From positions 1-57,391 of the forward strand of contig JAJPHT010000021.1 of the NCBI GenBank assembly GCA_021325135.1: a DNA stretch of 57,391 bases, written 5' to 3'. The number at the start of each line of letters is the position of its first letter. The stretch's first letter is position 1. The notes under the pieces are model-generated. The model did no database searches, was not told where the DNA came from, and worked only from the letters and a program-made list of their open reading frames with translations. Shown piece after piece: positions 24,461 to 33,245 of this stretch. The DNA is from Pseudomonadota bacterium. Lineage in GTDB: Archaea; Thermoplasmatota; SW-10-69-26; JACQPN01; JAJPHT01. A program made the position numbers and the translations under genes.

Positions 24461-24883
24461 ATGGACGCTCCCGACGAATCGAGCCGCGCCATCCTGTTCC
24501 TGCTCTACGAAGGCCACACCCACGAGGAGATCCTCGCGTTGCACCCCACGCTCACCCGCGACGACATCGCCCGCGCCGCCGGCGAGGGGCTGGCCGCGCT
24601 GGAGACGGCAGCAGGGATGCGCGTGGAGACGAGGGCCGAGCGCATCGCCCGCATGCGCGTCACGCACCCCAACGCGTTCATGCCGTGGACGGCCGAGGAG
24701 GACGCGCTCCTCCTGGTCATGGCGGGCGAGGGGCGCACGCTGCGGCAGATCGCGGCGGAGCTGGGCCGGCACACGGGCGCCATCCGGGCGCGCCTCGCCA
24801 AGTGGGAGGACGACCCCGAGGGCGCGAGGGCGAGGCTCACGGCAGCAGGAAGAACGCCGTCCCCAGGATCAGGTACACCATGA
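24461..24883 (+). CDS. DUF433-like/Myb-like two-domain DNA-binding protein
   Basis: A 140-residue protein. Residues 8-45 (ILFLLYEGHTHEEILALHPT and LTRDDIARAA) resemble DUF433, a helix-turn-helix antitoxin-like domain. Residues 87-125 (PWTAEEDALLLVMAGEGRTL, RQIAAELGRHTGAIRARL) look like a Myb/SANT-type helix-turn-helix. Two DNA-binding units in one small protein suggest a regulator. No toxin gene is adjacent. ATG 24461 is used; an in-frame ATG at 24410 is possible, but the intervening codons look non-coding. The 3' end overlaps the convergent antiporter gene by 47 bases. Confidence 0.6.
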   Translation: MDAPDESSRAILFLLYEGHTHEEILALHPTLTRDDIARAAGEGLAALETAAGMRVETRAERIARMRVTHPNAFMPWTAEEDALLLVMAGEGRTLRQIAAELGRHTGAIRARLAKWEDDPEGARARLTAAGRTPSPGSGTP

Positions 24884-26066
24884 GGAGGAGCGCGCCCTCG
24901 AACCAGTTGCTCTCGCCGTCGTAGGCCACGAGGTTGAGCACCAGCACCGAGGCGCCCATGGCCACGACTTCCAGGAGAGGGAAGGCCAGGGAGAGCGGCT
25001 GCGAGAAGCCCTGGCTCACGAAGACCAGGAGGGGCGCCACGAAGAGCGCGATCTGGATGGAGGAGGCGGTCGCCACCTGGAGCGAGGCGTTCATGCGGTT
25101 CTTCCACGCCAGGGAGACGGCGCTCCAGTGCTCGGCCGCGTTGGCGACGATGGCGAGGACGATGGCGCCCACGAAGAGGTCCGTCCAGCCCAGCTCCTTG
25201 GCGGCGGGCGTGATGGTGTCCGTGAGCGTCTCGGCGGCGAGGGCCGCGACCACCGTCGCGACCGCGAGGACGACGAGCGCCTTCCGCAGCGACCAGACCT
25301 CGCGCGACGCGTGCGTGTGCGTGCCCGGCGCGTGGATGACGGGCGGCGCGTGGGCGTGCGCGCCCGCCACGCTCTCGGCGCCCGGCTCGAAGAGGTGCCG
25401 GTGCGTGCGCAGCGTGAAGACGAGCCCCAGCGCGTACGTGACCAGCAGGCCCGCCGAGAGGACGAGGCTCATGCGGTTGATGTCCACAGGCGCGTCCTTC
25501 ACCAGGATGGGCGCGAAGGCGGGCACGAAGAGGGCGATGACCGCGAGGAAGAGGAGCGTCGCCTGCACGTTGGCGGCCTTGCCCCCGAAGGTCTGCGAGC
25601 GGTGGCGCAGGCCGCCCACCAGCATCGCGGTGCCCAGGACCAGGAGGATGTTGGCCAGGATGGAGCCCGTGATCTCCGCCTGCACGACGCGCGGGAGCCC
25701 CTTCTGGAGCGCGAGGTAGCCGATGAGGAGCTCCACGCTGTTGGAGAGCGTCGCGAGGACGATGCTGCCCAGCCCGTGGCCGAGCCGGAGCGCCAGCGCC
25801 TCGGTGGAGAGGCCGATGAGGTACGCCAAGGGCACCAGGGCGAGGCCGCTGGCCAGGAACGCCAGGGTCGGGTGTCCCGCCCGCGCCGCCCACCACCCCA
25901 GGGGGAGGGCCGCCAGGAGGGCGTAGAGGCCGTGCACGGGCCGCAGGCGCCGGACCGCGGCCGGCTCCTCCTGGGCCTCCACGGGGACCTCCACAGCCTG
26001 GGCCACGCCCGGACCACGAGGGCCCCCGAGATGAACGTTGGGCTCCGCGGAGGCCAGGCGCTCCAC
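24837..26066 (-). CDS. Calcium/proton-type cation antiporter (CaCA superfamily)
   Basis: A protein of up to 409 residues with about 11 membrane helices and the two inverted alpha repeats of cation/H+ exchangers: [19 protein letters not shown], and [20 protein letters not shown] with [12 protein letters not shown]. The conserved Glu in each repeat binds the cation. A central His-rich loop ([17 protein letters not shown]) may sense or bind metal. Export of Ca2+ or Na+ in exchange for protons is the family role. The GTG at 26066 is close to the TATA box at 26074, so the true start may be a later GTG (26006 or 25994). Confidence 0.85.
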   Translation of the reverse strand: MERLASAEPNVHLGGPRGPGVAQAVEVPVEAQEEPAAVRRLRPVHGLYALLAALPLGWWAARAGHPTLAFLASGLALVPLAYLIGLSTEALALRLGHGLGSIVLATLSNSVELLIGYLALQKGLPRVVQAEITGSILANILLVLGTAMLVGGLRHRSQTFGGKAANVQATLLFLAVIALFVPAFAPILVKDAPVDINRMSLVLSAGLLVTYALGLVFTLRTHRHLFEPGAESVAGAHAHAPPVIHAPGTHTHASREVWSLRKALVVLAVATVVAALAAETLTDTITPAAKELGWTDLFVGAIVLAIVANAAEHWSAVSLAWKNRMNASLQVATASSIQIALFVAPLLVFVSQGFSQPLSLAFPLLEVVAMGASVLVLNLVAYDGESNWFEGALLLMVYLILGTAFFLLP

Positions 26067-26073
26067 ACCAATG

Positions 26074-26083
26074 GTTTTATAGG
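26074..26083. promoter_or_regulatory. TATA element between antiporter and rpoK
   Basis: The plus strand reads GTTTTATAGG and the minus strand CCTATAAAAC. On the plus strand it lies about 39 bases before the rpoK ATG. On the minus strand it would start the antiporter mRNA near 26050. Confidence 0.55.
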
Positions 26084-26116
26084 GGTCTGGGAATCCCCGC
26101 CTCCCAGGGTGCTGCC

Positions 26117-26395
26117 ATGGCCACCAAGAAGTCCGCTTCTAGCTCCCCCTCCGAGGAGAAGTTCATGCGCTTCGAGCGGGCCCGCATCATCGGCGCCCGC
26201 GCGCTTCAGATCGCCATGGGCGCGCCCGTGATCCTCAATGTCGAGCGCGGCTTCCTGGACCCCGTCTCCCTGGCCGAGCGCGAGTTCCGCGAGGGGCTCA
26301 TCCCCATCACCGTCATCCGGCCCACCCACATGACGCCGCGCCGCAAGAAGCCGGCCATCACCGTGACGCCGAAGTTCCTGCGCAAGGCCGCGTAG
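26117..26395 (+). CDS. rpoK: DNA-directed RNA polymerase subunit K
   Basis: A 92-residue Rpb6/omega-type subunit. The core [20 protein letters not shown] with [18 protein letters not shown] is diagnostic. It clamps the largest polymerase subunit and promotes assembly. An N-terminal Ser/Lys-rich arm of about 15 residues precedes the core. In many archaea rpoK follows rpoN directly; here the two are about 25 kb apart. Confidence 0.95.
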   Translation: MATKKSASSSPSEEKFMRFERARIIGARALQIAMGAPVILNVERGFLDPVSLAEREFREGLIPITVIRPTHMTPRRKKPAITVTPKFLRKAA

Positions 26396-26413
26396 GCCCT
26401 GATATCGTTCTCC

Positions 26414-28351
26414 TCACCAGGGCGGCGGCCTTTCGTCGGTCCGCGGCTCGTGAGGGGGATACGTCGGCACGTTCTCGCGGATCCACTCCTCCTCGTCGTC
26501 CTTCTTGGGGATGAGGGCGAGGAAGCCCAGGCCCGCGCCCAGCGCCATGCCCACGGCGAAGGCGCCCGCGATCCACGAGGGGGGCGCGTACACCTGGGGG
26601 AGCCCCTGGAAGCGCGTCTGCGTGGGCGCGGGGGCGTTGCCGAAGGCGCCGGGCAGGCCCGCGAGGTTGGCCGCGACGCGCGCCTGGCCGTACATGGTGA
26701 GCTGCTCGCCCGCGTCGGTCTGCGTGGCGGCGAACTCGTACTGGCTCTCGGCGAGGAAGGGCTCGACGCCCCGGGCGCGCGCGGTCTGGATGGCGCGGGC
26801 GGCGGCGAGGCGCGCGGCCTCGATCTTCTCGGCGGGCACGGTGCCCTGGAAGCCCGCGACCTCCAGGAGCACGCTCGCGCGCACCTCGGCCTCCAGGGCG
26901 TCGAGCATCGCGGCGGCGTAGAGCCCCTCGTCGTGGGCGGCCTGCGCCTCGGCCAGCGTGGCGCGCGCGTCGCTCACGGTGGCCTGGATGTTGGCCTGGC
27001 CGAAGACGGCCTCGACGTAGGCGATCTCCTCGTCGGCGGCGGTGATCTCGTCGCGCGCGAGCCCCGCGAGGCCCGACTCGTCGATGGGCGAGCCCTTGCG
27101 GAACCCTTGCCCCAGGCGCAGCCACCACGTGGCGGTGTTGGCGCGCTCCGCGGCGTAGGCGGCCTGGTGCAGCGCCTGGAGCGCCTGCCCCGCGCTGGTG
27201 GCGTTCTCCGCCGTGGACTGCGCGTCGGCGAGGCGCCCTTCGGCCTCGATGACGCGCACCTGCGCCGCGCCCGCGGACTCGAAGACGCCCGTGTCGGCGA
27301 TCTTGAACGCGCCCACCTGCGAGCGGGCGCCCTCCACCGTGCTCCGGGCGTCGGCGAGGCGCGCGTCAAGCTCGGCCGGCGTGCTCCCCGCGTCCTGGAA
27401 CCTCTTCGCGTCGCGGACGTAGTGCGCGTCGATGGCGGCCTGGAAGGAGCGCGACGCCGCGGTGTAGTACGTGCCATTGGCCATGGCGGAGCGCGCGGCG
27501 GCCTGCGCGTCCAGCGCGCACGCGAGGCGCACCGCGAGCGTGAGGTCCGTGTCGCTGGCGCAGGAGGAAGCAGGCGAGACGCCCGAGGAGGCGGCGTCCA
27601 CGAGCGACTGCGAGGCGTTCACGAGGTCCGCCGCCAGGGGTGCCAGCCGCGCGAGGTACGCCTCTCCGGTGACGTTGCCGCTCACCGGCGGCAGCACGAT
27701 CTGGTGGTCGGTCATGACGTTGACCGCGTCCACGACGTCGCTCACCGGGATGCAGGTGATGTGGAGTTGCGTCGAGCAGTACTGCGTGAGGTTCACGTCC
27801 TGCCGCGTGGAGGAGAGCGTCGTGATCTCCTCGCCCGCGGGGAAGAGGAAGGTGGTGACGCCCGTCTGCGCCGCGGCGGCCGCCTTCTCGGGGATGCCGC
27901 CCACGGGGCCCACGCTGCCGTCGGGCTCGATGGTGCCCGTCATGAGCACGTCGGGGCGCACCTTCCAGCCGTTGAGCGCGGCCACCGTGCCCACCGTCAT
28001 GTCGGCGCCCGCGCTGGGGCCTCCGATCTGCTCGCTGTTGCTGCGGATGACGAAGAAGAAGTCGTGGTCCGCTAGGTCAGTCCCGCTGATCTGGCTCGCG
28101 ACGCGGGCGGCGAGGCGCGCCGAGCCCTGCATGTCGACGGCCGTGAGCGGGAACGTGTCCAGGAAGATGTGCCCCGACCCGTTGGTCGCGGTCGTGATGG
28201 TGATGGTGGCCGTGGAGCCCACGAAGCCGTTGGCGGAGTCCGACACGGCCGCGGCGCGGATGACCACGGGGGCCCCCAGGTCCAGGGGACCCGCCGAGGC
28301 GAGGGGGGCAAGGAGGAGCAGCACGCACGCGAGGGCAAGGACCTGGCGCAC
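26414..28351 (-). CDS. Secreted, membrane-anchored Lon-type (S16) serine protease
   Basis: A 645-residue protein. A signal peptide (RQVLALACVLLLLAPLASAG) is followed by a Lon proteolytic domain over about residues 30-220. Its catalytic Ser is in GGPSAGADMTVG and its Lys in PVGGIPEKAAAAA. There is no AAA+ ATPase domain. A long Ala-rich helical region (about 230-590) follows. A C-terminal membrane helix (IAGAFAVGMALGAGLGFLAL) then precedes a short charged cytoplasmic tail. GTG 28351 is preferred to ATG 28438 because it starts right at the signal peptide, with AT-rich tracts 30-40 bases upstream. It would act outside the cell without ATP. Confidence 0.82.
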   Translation of the reverse strand: MRQVLALACVLLLLAPLASAGPLDLGAPVVIRAAAVSDSANGFVGSTATITITTATNGSGHIFLDTFPLTAVDMQGSARLAARVASQISGTDLADHDFFFVIRSNSEQIGGPSAGADMTVGTVAALNGWKVRPDVLMTGTIEPDGSVGPVGGIPEKAAAAAQTGVTTFLFPAGEEITTLSSTRQDVNLTQYCSTQLHITCIPVSDVVDAVNVMTDHQIVLPPVSGNVTGEAYLARLAPLAADLVNASQSLVDAASSGVSPASSCASDTDLTLAVRLACALDAQAAARSAMANGTYYTAASRSFQAAIDAHYVRDAKRFQDAGSTPAELDARLADARSTVEGARSQVGAFKIADTGVFESAGAAQVRVIEAEGRLADAQSTAENATSAGQALQALHQAAYAAERANTATWWLRLGQGFRKGSPIDESGLAGLARDEITAADEEIAYVEAVFGQANIQATVSDARATLAEAQAAHDEGLYAAAMLDALEAEVRASVLLEVAGFQGTVPAEKIEAARLAAARAIQTARARGVEPFLAESQYEFAATQTDAGEQLTMYGQARVAANLAGLPGAFGNAPAPTQTRFQGLPQVYAPPSWIAGAFAVGMALGAGLGFLALIPKKDDEEEWIRENVPTYPPHEPRTDERPPPW

Positions 28352-28443
28352 GCGCCCCGATCCCGCCCCTCGGCCATGACGCTTTTGGCTTTTCGCGTCG
28401 CAGAAGCCCGCATTCTTGAGGAGGGAGCGAGAATGCACCTTCC

Positions 28444-29058
28444 GTGACGGACCGGCCCCCGGTCATCCTCCTCCCCGGCGCCTTCGGGCAGGAGCTTGTC
28501 TACTGGAACGCGTGGCAGTGGTTCCTGGAGCGCGACGGCTTCCACGTCTACCTCGCCTCGTTCCCCCGCTTCACGTTCCACGACCTGCGTGTCTCCGCGC
28601 GCCACCTGGCCGGCAAGGTGGAGGAGGTGCGCGCCGTGGAGGGCGCCGAGCGCGTCGCGCTGGTGGGCCACAGCATGGGGGGCCTCATCGCGCGCTGGTA
28701 CGTGAAGTTCCTGGAGGGCGCGCCCCGCGTCTCGCGCCTCTGCTGCCTGGGCGTGCCCCACCACGGCACGTGGACCGCCGCCACCGCGCCCGTCCTCACC
28801 GGCACGCGCCAGATCCTCCCCGGCTCCCCCTTCCTCGACGAGCTCAACGACGGCGCGGACCACGGCGGCGTGCCCATCCTGAACATCTGGAGCAAGTGGG
28901 ACGGCATCGTCGTCCCGGCCCAGAGCGCCCTCCTCGACCTGCCCGGCGTCGAGAACCAGGCCATCCCCTTCGCGGGGCACTGGGGCCTCCTCGTGTCGCG
29001 GAAGGCGTACACGGCGGTCAAGGGCGCGCTGGAGCGGGACGTGGCGGCACCCGCCTGA
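28444..29058 (+). CDS. Alpha/beta-hydrolase, lipase-like
   Basis: A 204-residue hydrolase. PVILLPGAFGQELVYWNAW contains the oxyanion-hole region, VALVGHSMGGLIARWYV holds the nucleophile Ser, NIWSKWDGIVVP the likely Asp, and FAGHWGLLVSR the His. The layout fits short lipases/esterases. There is no signal peptide, so it is cytoplasmic. The start is GTG 28444. The substrate is unknown. Confidence 0.85.
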   Translation: MTDRPPVILLPGAFGQELVYWNAWQWFLERDGFHVYLASFPRFTFHDLRVSARHLAGKVEEVRAVEGAERVALVGHSMGGLIARWYVKFLEGAPRVSRLCCLGVPHHGTWTAATAPVLTGTRQILPGSPFLDELNDGADHGGVPILNIWSKWDGIVVPAQSALLDLPGVENQAIPFAGHWGLLVSRKAYTAVKGALERDVAAPA

Positions 29059-29069
29059 AGGGCCGAAAT

Positions 29070-29078
29070 CCATTTATG
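29070..29078 (+). promoter_or_regulatory. TATA box of purP
   Basis: CCATTTATG is centred about 44 bases before ATG 29119 and would give a leader of roughly 17 bases. Confidence 0.5.
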
Positions 29079-29118
29079 CGGCCCCCATTTGTACGGCCTA
29101 ATCCACCGGGGTCCCCCC

Positions 29119-30183
29119 ATGGTCTTCGACGGCCGCTCGCTCCTGCCCGACCTCGATCCCAAGCGCATCACCATCGCGACGTACTGCAGCCACACGTCGC
29201 TCCAGATCTTCCACGGCGCGCGCAAGGAGGGGTTCCGCACGCTGGGCATCTGCGTGGGCGAGCCGCCGCGCTACTTCGAGGGCTTCCCCCTGGGGCGCCC
29301 TGACGAGTTCCTCGTCCTCAAGGACCACGCGGACCTCTTCAACCACGTCGAGGAGCTTCGCCGCAGGAACGTCGTCCTCGTGCCCCACGGCAGCTTCGTG
29401 GAGTACCTGGGCGCCAACCGCTTCCTGGACCTGCCGCTGGTGACGTTCGGCAACCGCAACGTGCTCCCCTGGGAGAGCGACCGCGGCCGCAGCAAGCAGT
29501 GGCTCGACAAGGCGGGCCTCCAGCTTCCTCGCCACATCACGGACCCGCGCGACATCATCGAGCCCGTCATCGTGAAGTACCACGGCGCCAAGGGCGGGCG
29601 CGGCTTCTTCATCGCGCGCAACTACCATGAGTTCAAGTCGCGCATCGACGAGACGAAGCCCTACACCATCCAGGAGTTCGTGCTGGGCACTCGTTATTAC
29701 CTGCACTACTTCTACAGCCCGCTGCGGGGCGACGCGTACCGCCTCAGCAAGGGCTCGCTCCAGTTCCTGGGCGTCGACCGCCGCGACGAGACCAACATCG
29801 ACGAGGCCAACCGCCTGGGCTCCATCGCGGAGCTGGAGGCCATCGGCATCAAGCCCACCTTCGTCGTGTCGGGGAACTTCCCCATGGTCATCCGCGAGAG
29901 CCTCCTGCCCAAGGTGTTCCGCATGGGCGAGGGCGTCGTCGAGACGAGCATGCCCCTCTTCGGCGGCATGATCGGCCCCTTCTGCCTGGAGACCGTCGTC
30001 ACCGACCAGCTGGAGTTCAAGGTCTTCGAGATCAGCGCCCGCATCGTCGCGGGCACCAACCCCTACGTCGGCGGGAGCCCCTACACCGAGATGATCGAGC
30101 CCGGCCTCTCCACCGGCCGCCGCATCGCGCAGGAGATCCGCCTCGCGGCGGAGACCGGGCGCTTGGCGGAGATCACCAGCTGA
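29119..30183 (+). CDS. purP: FAICAR synthetase
   Basis: A 354-residue archaeal ATP-grasp ligase that formylates AICAR with formate and ATP, replacing the folate-dependent PurH step. ITIATYCSHTSLQIFHGARK is the N-terminal signature. PVIVKYHGAKGGRGFFIA is the glycine-rich ATP loop, and FEISARIVAGTN holds late conserved residues. Together with purT it means both formyl steps of purine synthesis here use free formate. ATG 29119 gives the normal length. The stop is immediately followed by a G-rich hairpin repeat. Confidence 0.94.
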   Translation: MVFDGRSLLPDLDPKRITIATYCSHTSLQIFHGARKEGFRTLGICVGEPPRYFEGFPLGRPDEFLVLKDHADLFNHVEELRRRNVVLVPHGSFVEYLGANRFLDLPLVTFGNRNVLPWESDRGRSKQWLDKAGLQLPRHITDPRDIIEPVIVKYHGAKGGRGFFIARNYHEFKSRIDETKPYTIQEFVLGTRYYLHYFYSPLRGDAYRLSKGSLQFLGVDRRDETNIDEANRLGSIAELEAIGIKPTFVVSGNFPMVIRESLLPKVFRMGEGVVETSMPLFGGMIGPFCLETVVTDQLEFKVFEISARIVAGTNPYVGGSPYTEMIEPGLSTGRRIAQEIRLAAETGRLAEITS

Positions 30184-30218
30184 AGCGGGGGGTTCGGGGG
30201 GCTGCCGCCCCCCGACGT
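30183..30218 (+). repeat. G-rich palindromic repeat after purP
   Basis: It begins AAGCGGGGGGTTC and contains the perfect stem TCGGGGGGC/GCCCCCCGA with loop TGCC (30194-30215), then CGT. It matches in order and spacing the element at 34157-34191, and like that one starts at the last base of a stop codon. Confidence 0.6.
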
Positions 30219-30261
30219 TTCGCCCGTCGGCTGGAACGGAGATCGCGTCCGCGGGCCTGCT

Positions 30262-31296
30262 TCAGGCGTCTGCCGCCAGCGTCCCCGACGTGGCGCCGCC
30301 CAGCGTGATCGCGCCGTGGGTTTCTGCGGATTGCACCTCCAGGAAGAGCCAGTAGCCGTCGTCGCCGCCGGAGGCGGGGCACGCGCCGCTGCTCCAGCTT
30401 CCGGTCCACGCGCTGAGGCAGTCGTTGGCGTCCGTGGCGGGCGTGATGCTGCCGTCGGTCTGGCAGCCGAGGCTTGCGCCCGACGTCGGGTCCACGACCA
30501 CCGCGGGCCCCTCCGCGTCGTCCACGCCGTAGAGCCCGCGCACCGCGAGCCCGGTGACGTCCGTCGCCGTGCCGGTGGTGGCGTGGACGTTCAGGTCGTA
30601 GCCGCAGTCGTCCGTGACGTCCCAGAGGTTGGACGAGCCGAAGAAGCCGCCGCCGATGCCCAGGTCGTAGTCGCCGTCGAAGTCGTTGGGCACGCCGTCG
30701 CCGTCGCAGTCCGCGACGTTCGTGTCCTCCACCGTGACGAGGCCCGTGTCCACGCCCGAGGCGGGGGAGCCTTGCTCCTGCAGCGTGGTCGAGCCGATGC
30801 CCGGGGCGAGGGTGGGCCCGTAGGTGTGCGTGGGCTGGCTCGTCGCGGGGCACAGGCTGTTCGCGCCGCGCGCGCCGGGCTTCCCGTGGCCATGCCCGTG
30901 GCCCGGGCCCTTGTGCCCCGACCCCGCGCCCACGTGGCCGTCGCCGCTGGACGGGCTGGAGGCCCCGCACGATCCGGCGCCGATCCCTTCGAGTGAGCAG
31001 GTCCCCGTGCCCCCCGTGGAGGGGGAGGACGTCCCGATGCAGCCGCTCACGGGCGTGAACGGGCAGACGAGGGGCGGCGAGCCGCAGGAGCCCTCGACGG
31101 CGCCGACCTCGCCGCTGCCCGAGACGGTGATGGTCGAGCCGGGATCGCACGTGAAGGAGCAGGAGGGCGTGGACGCGCTCACGCTGCACGACGTGTTGGC
31201 GGCCAGCGCGGCCGGAGAGAGGGCGACAAGGCCAAGGCAGAAGCCCAGTGCGAGCAGCACGGCGAAGGCGCGTCGAGGAGCGGGGAGACGGATCAT
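30262..31296 (-). CDS. Secreted Cys-rich protein with His-Gly tract and calcium-type loops
   Basis: A 344-residue exported protein. A signal peptide (AFAVLLALGFCLGLVALSPA) precedes a Ser/Thr/Gly-rich region with many Cys. A metal-binding-like tract HKGPGHGHGHGKPG lies near residue 128. At about residue 195, DCDGDGVPNDFDGDYD resembles thrombospondin type 3 or EF-hand-like Ca2+ loops. The rest is beta-rich and Asp-rich. AGGTG lies just before the ATG. No family is assigned. A cell-surface or metal-binding role is inferred from composition. Confidence 0.6.
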   Translation of the reverse strand: MIRLPAPRRAFAVLLALGFCLGLVALSPAALAANTSCSVSASTPSCSFTCDPGSTITVSGSGEVGAVEGSCGSPPLVCPFTPVSGCIGTSSPSTGGTGTCSLEGIGAGSCGASSPSSGDGHVGAGSGHKGPGHGHGHGKPGARGANSLCPATSQPTHTYGPTLAPGIGSTTLQEQGSPASGVDTGLVTVEDTNVADCDGDGVPNDFDGDYDLGIGGGFFGSSNLWDVTDDCGYDLNVHATTGTATDVTGLAVRGLYGVDDAEGPAVVVDPTSGASLGCQTDGSITPATDANDCLSAWTGSWSSGACPASGGDDGYWLFLEVQSAETHGAITLGGATSGTLAADA

Positions 31297-31465
31297 GGTT
31301 ACACCTGGGTCCGCAAGACCGGGGCTGTAACGCCGTCGCCCCTGGATAAGAATTCGCCACGCCGGGGTTGGGATTTCCTCGACGGATTTGGCGCGAATCC
31401 GTATGGTTGTTATTGTGAAATCCCTGGCGCCCCTCTCGCCTTGGCGGCAAGCGTGGCGGGAAACC

Positions 31466-32284
31466 CTACTTGGTGGCCGCGATCACGTCCATGCTCCGCA
31501 GCCGCGCCAGGGCGAGGACGTTGAGCCCCACGACGTAGACGAGGAGGTTGGGCACGATCCACGCCCACGCGGAGGCGTCGATCCCTTGCGTGCCGGAGAC
31601 CAGGGAGATGGCCGCATTGGGCAGGGCGCGGGAGGCCCAGAGGCCCGCAGTGCCCAGGGAGACGAGGAGACCGCGCAGGACGTCGCCCGCGATCATGCCG
31701 CCCAGCGTCGCGCCGATGCCGACGCCCAGGCTTCGCGTGGCCAGCGTCGTGCCGAAGCCGATGGCGGCCCAGGCGGCGAAGCCCGCGGCGGCGCGCAGCG
31801 CGAGGAGCGCGAAGGCGCGTCCGTCGACGCTGAGCAGCGCCTCGTGGGTGACGCGGGAGAAGACCCACGCGCCGGCCACGCCGCCCGCGAGGGCGAAGAG
31901 GGCCAGCACGATGGAGGCCAGGCCCAGGAGCGCGAGCTTGGAGAGCGCGACGTCCAGGCGGCGCGCGCGGGCGAGGAGGAGCGTGCGCAGCGTGCCGCGG
32001 GAGAACTCCTGCCCCACGGTCTGCGCCGTGAAGATGACGAGGAGGGTGAGGCCGATGCTGGAGAGGATGCCCGAGACGAAGCCCACCGCGTCCTCGCGCA
32101 GGGGCGCCAGGAGCCCGGCCGCGCCGCCGCCCGACGAGGCGGGCGCCACGAGCACGCTGGAGAGGGCGAAGACGATGAGGACGAAGTAGCCCACGAGGAT
32201 CGCCGCGAGGACGAGCGTCGCGGGCTGGCGGCGCGCCTTGGCGGCCTCCGCCCAGAGGAGGGCCGAGAAGCGGGCGTGCGTCAT
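31466..32284 (-). CDS. ABC-2 type exporter permease
   Basis: A 272-residue membrane protein with about six helices. The cytoplasmic start ALLWAEAAKARRQPATLVLA and the loop TVGQEFSRGTLRTLLLARAR are typical of ABC-2 permeases, the second being the coupling region that contacts the ATPase. Its ATG overlaps the TGA of the ATPase gene. The substrate is unknown. Confidence 0.87.
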   Translation of the reverse strand: MTHARFSALLWAEAAKARRQPATLVLAAILVGYFVLIVFALSSVLVAPASSGGGAAGLLAPLREDAVGFVSGILSSIGLTLLVIFTAQTVGQEFSRGTLRTLLLARARRLDVALSKLALLGLASIVLALFALAGGVAGAWVFSRVTHEALLSVDGRAFALLALRAAAGFAAWAAIGFGTTLATRSLGVGIGATLGGMIAGDVLRGLLVSLGTAGLWASRALPNAAISLVSGTQGIDASAWAWIVPNLLVYVVGLNVLALARLRSMDVIAATK

Positions 32285-33186
32285 CCGTCCCCCTCCGTGA
32301 TCTCCAGGAAGCGCTCCTCCAGGCCGCCGCTCTCGCGGGCGAGGGCGCTCACCGCGAGGCCCGCCTCCACGAGGCGGCGGTTCACCGCGGCCGCGGCCTC
32401 GGGCGCCGCGTCCACGACGAGGCGCCCGTCGGACTCGCGCGCGCCGCGCACGCCGGGCGCGTCGCGCAGCGCGGCCAGGGCGCGGGGGATGTCATCCACC
32501 TCCACCACGAGGCGCTCGCCCCTGGAGAGGAGCGACGCCATGGGGCCCTCCGCGACGACGCGCCCCTTGCGCAGGATCGCCGCGTGCGTGCACGTCTCCT
32601 GCACCTCGTGGAGGAGGTGGCTGGAGACGAGCACCGAGCGGCCCGCCGCGGCGAAGTCGCGCAGCAGGCGCCGCACCTCCAGCTGCCCCGCAGGATCGAG
32701 GCCGTTGGTGGGCTCGTCGAGGATGAGCACCTCGGGGTCGGGCAGGAGCGCGGCGGCGAGGCCCAGCCTGCGCTTCATGCCCAGGGAGTAGCCGCGATAG
32801 CGCTGGTCCGCCGCCTCCGCGAGGCCCACGCGCGCGAGCGTCGCGCCCACGGCCTCGCGCGGAGCGCCCATGAGCCGCGCGAGGATCTCCAGGTTGCGCC
32901 GACCCGAGAGGTACGGGTAGAACGCGGGCTCCTCCACCAGGGCGCCCGCGGCGGAGAGCGCCTCGGCGGGCGCCGCGGCCACGTCGCGCCCCGCGATGCG
33001 CGCGGCGCCTGCGTCGGGCGGGATGAGCCCCGTGAGCATGCCCAGCGTCGTCGTCTTCCCCGAGCCGTTGGGCCCCAGGAAGCCGTACACCGCGCCGCGC
33101 GGCACGCGGAAGCTCACGCGATCCACCGCGAGGAGCGCGCCGAAGCGCTTGGTGAGCCCGTCCACCTCGATGGCGAAGCCGTTCAC
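32281..33186 (-). CDS. ABC transporter ATP-binding protein
   Basis: A 301-residue ATPase. Walker A is GPNGSGKTTT, the signature is YSLGMKRRLGLAAAL, Walker B is VLILDEPTNGLDP, and the switch His is in VSSHLLHEV. A C-terminal domain of about 80 residues follows, as in CcmA/DrrA-type exporters. It starts at GTG 33186 with an AT-rich box centred 28 bases upstream, and is coupled to the permease by a 4-base overlap. Confidence 0.93.
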   Translation of the reverse strand: MNGFAIEVDGLTKRFGALLAVDRVSFRVPRGAVYGFLGPNGSGKTTTLGMLTGLIPPDAGAARIAGRDVAAAPAEALSAAGALVEEPAFYPYLSGRRNLEILARLMGAPREAVGATLARVGLAEAADQRYRGYSLGMKRRLGLAAALLPDPEVLILDEPTNGLDPAGQLEVRRLLRDFAAAGRSVLVSSHLLHEVQETCTHAAILRKGRVVAEGPMASLLSRGERLVVEVDDIPRALAALRDAPGVRGARESDGRLVVDAAPEAAAAVNRRLVEAGLAVSALARESGGLEERFLEITEGDG

Positions 33187-33206
33187 GCCAAGGACCAGCG
33201 CGGCCC

Positions 33207-33219
33207 GAAGGAAAAGCCA
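33207..33219. promoter_or_regulatory. Divergent promoter between the ABC exporter and Nep1-A
   Basis: The minus strand reads GGCTTTTCC, centred 28 bases before GTG 33186. The plus strand reads GGAAAAGCC, about 33 bases before TTG 33246. Confidence 0.4.
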
Positions 33220-33245
33220 TCCGGAAGGCCGCCGCTGGCCCCGCG

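Noticed and set aside
24461..24883. A toxin-antitoxin pair around the DUF433-like gene.
   Set aside because: Neither neighbour looks like a toxin (PIN, RelE or HEPN). The upstream microgenes are a membrane protein and short helices.
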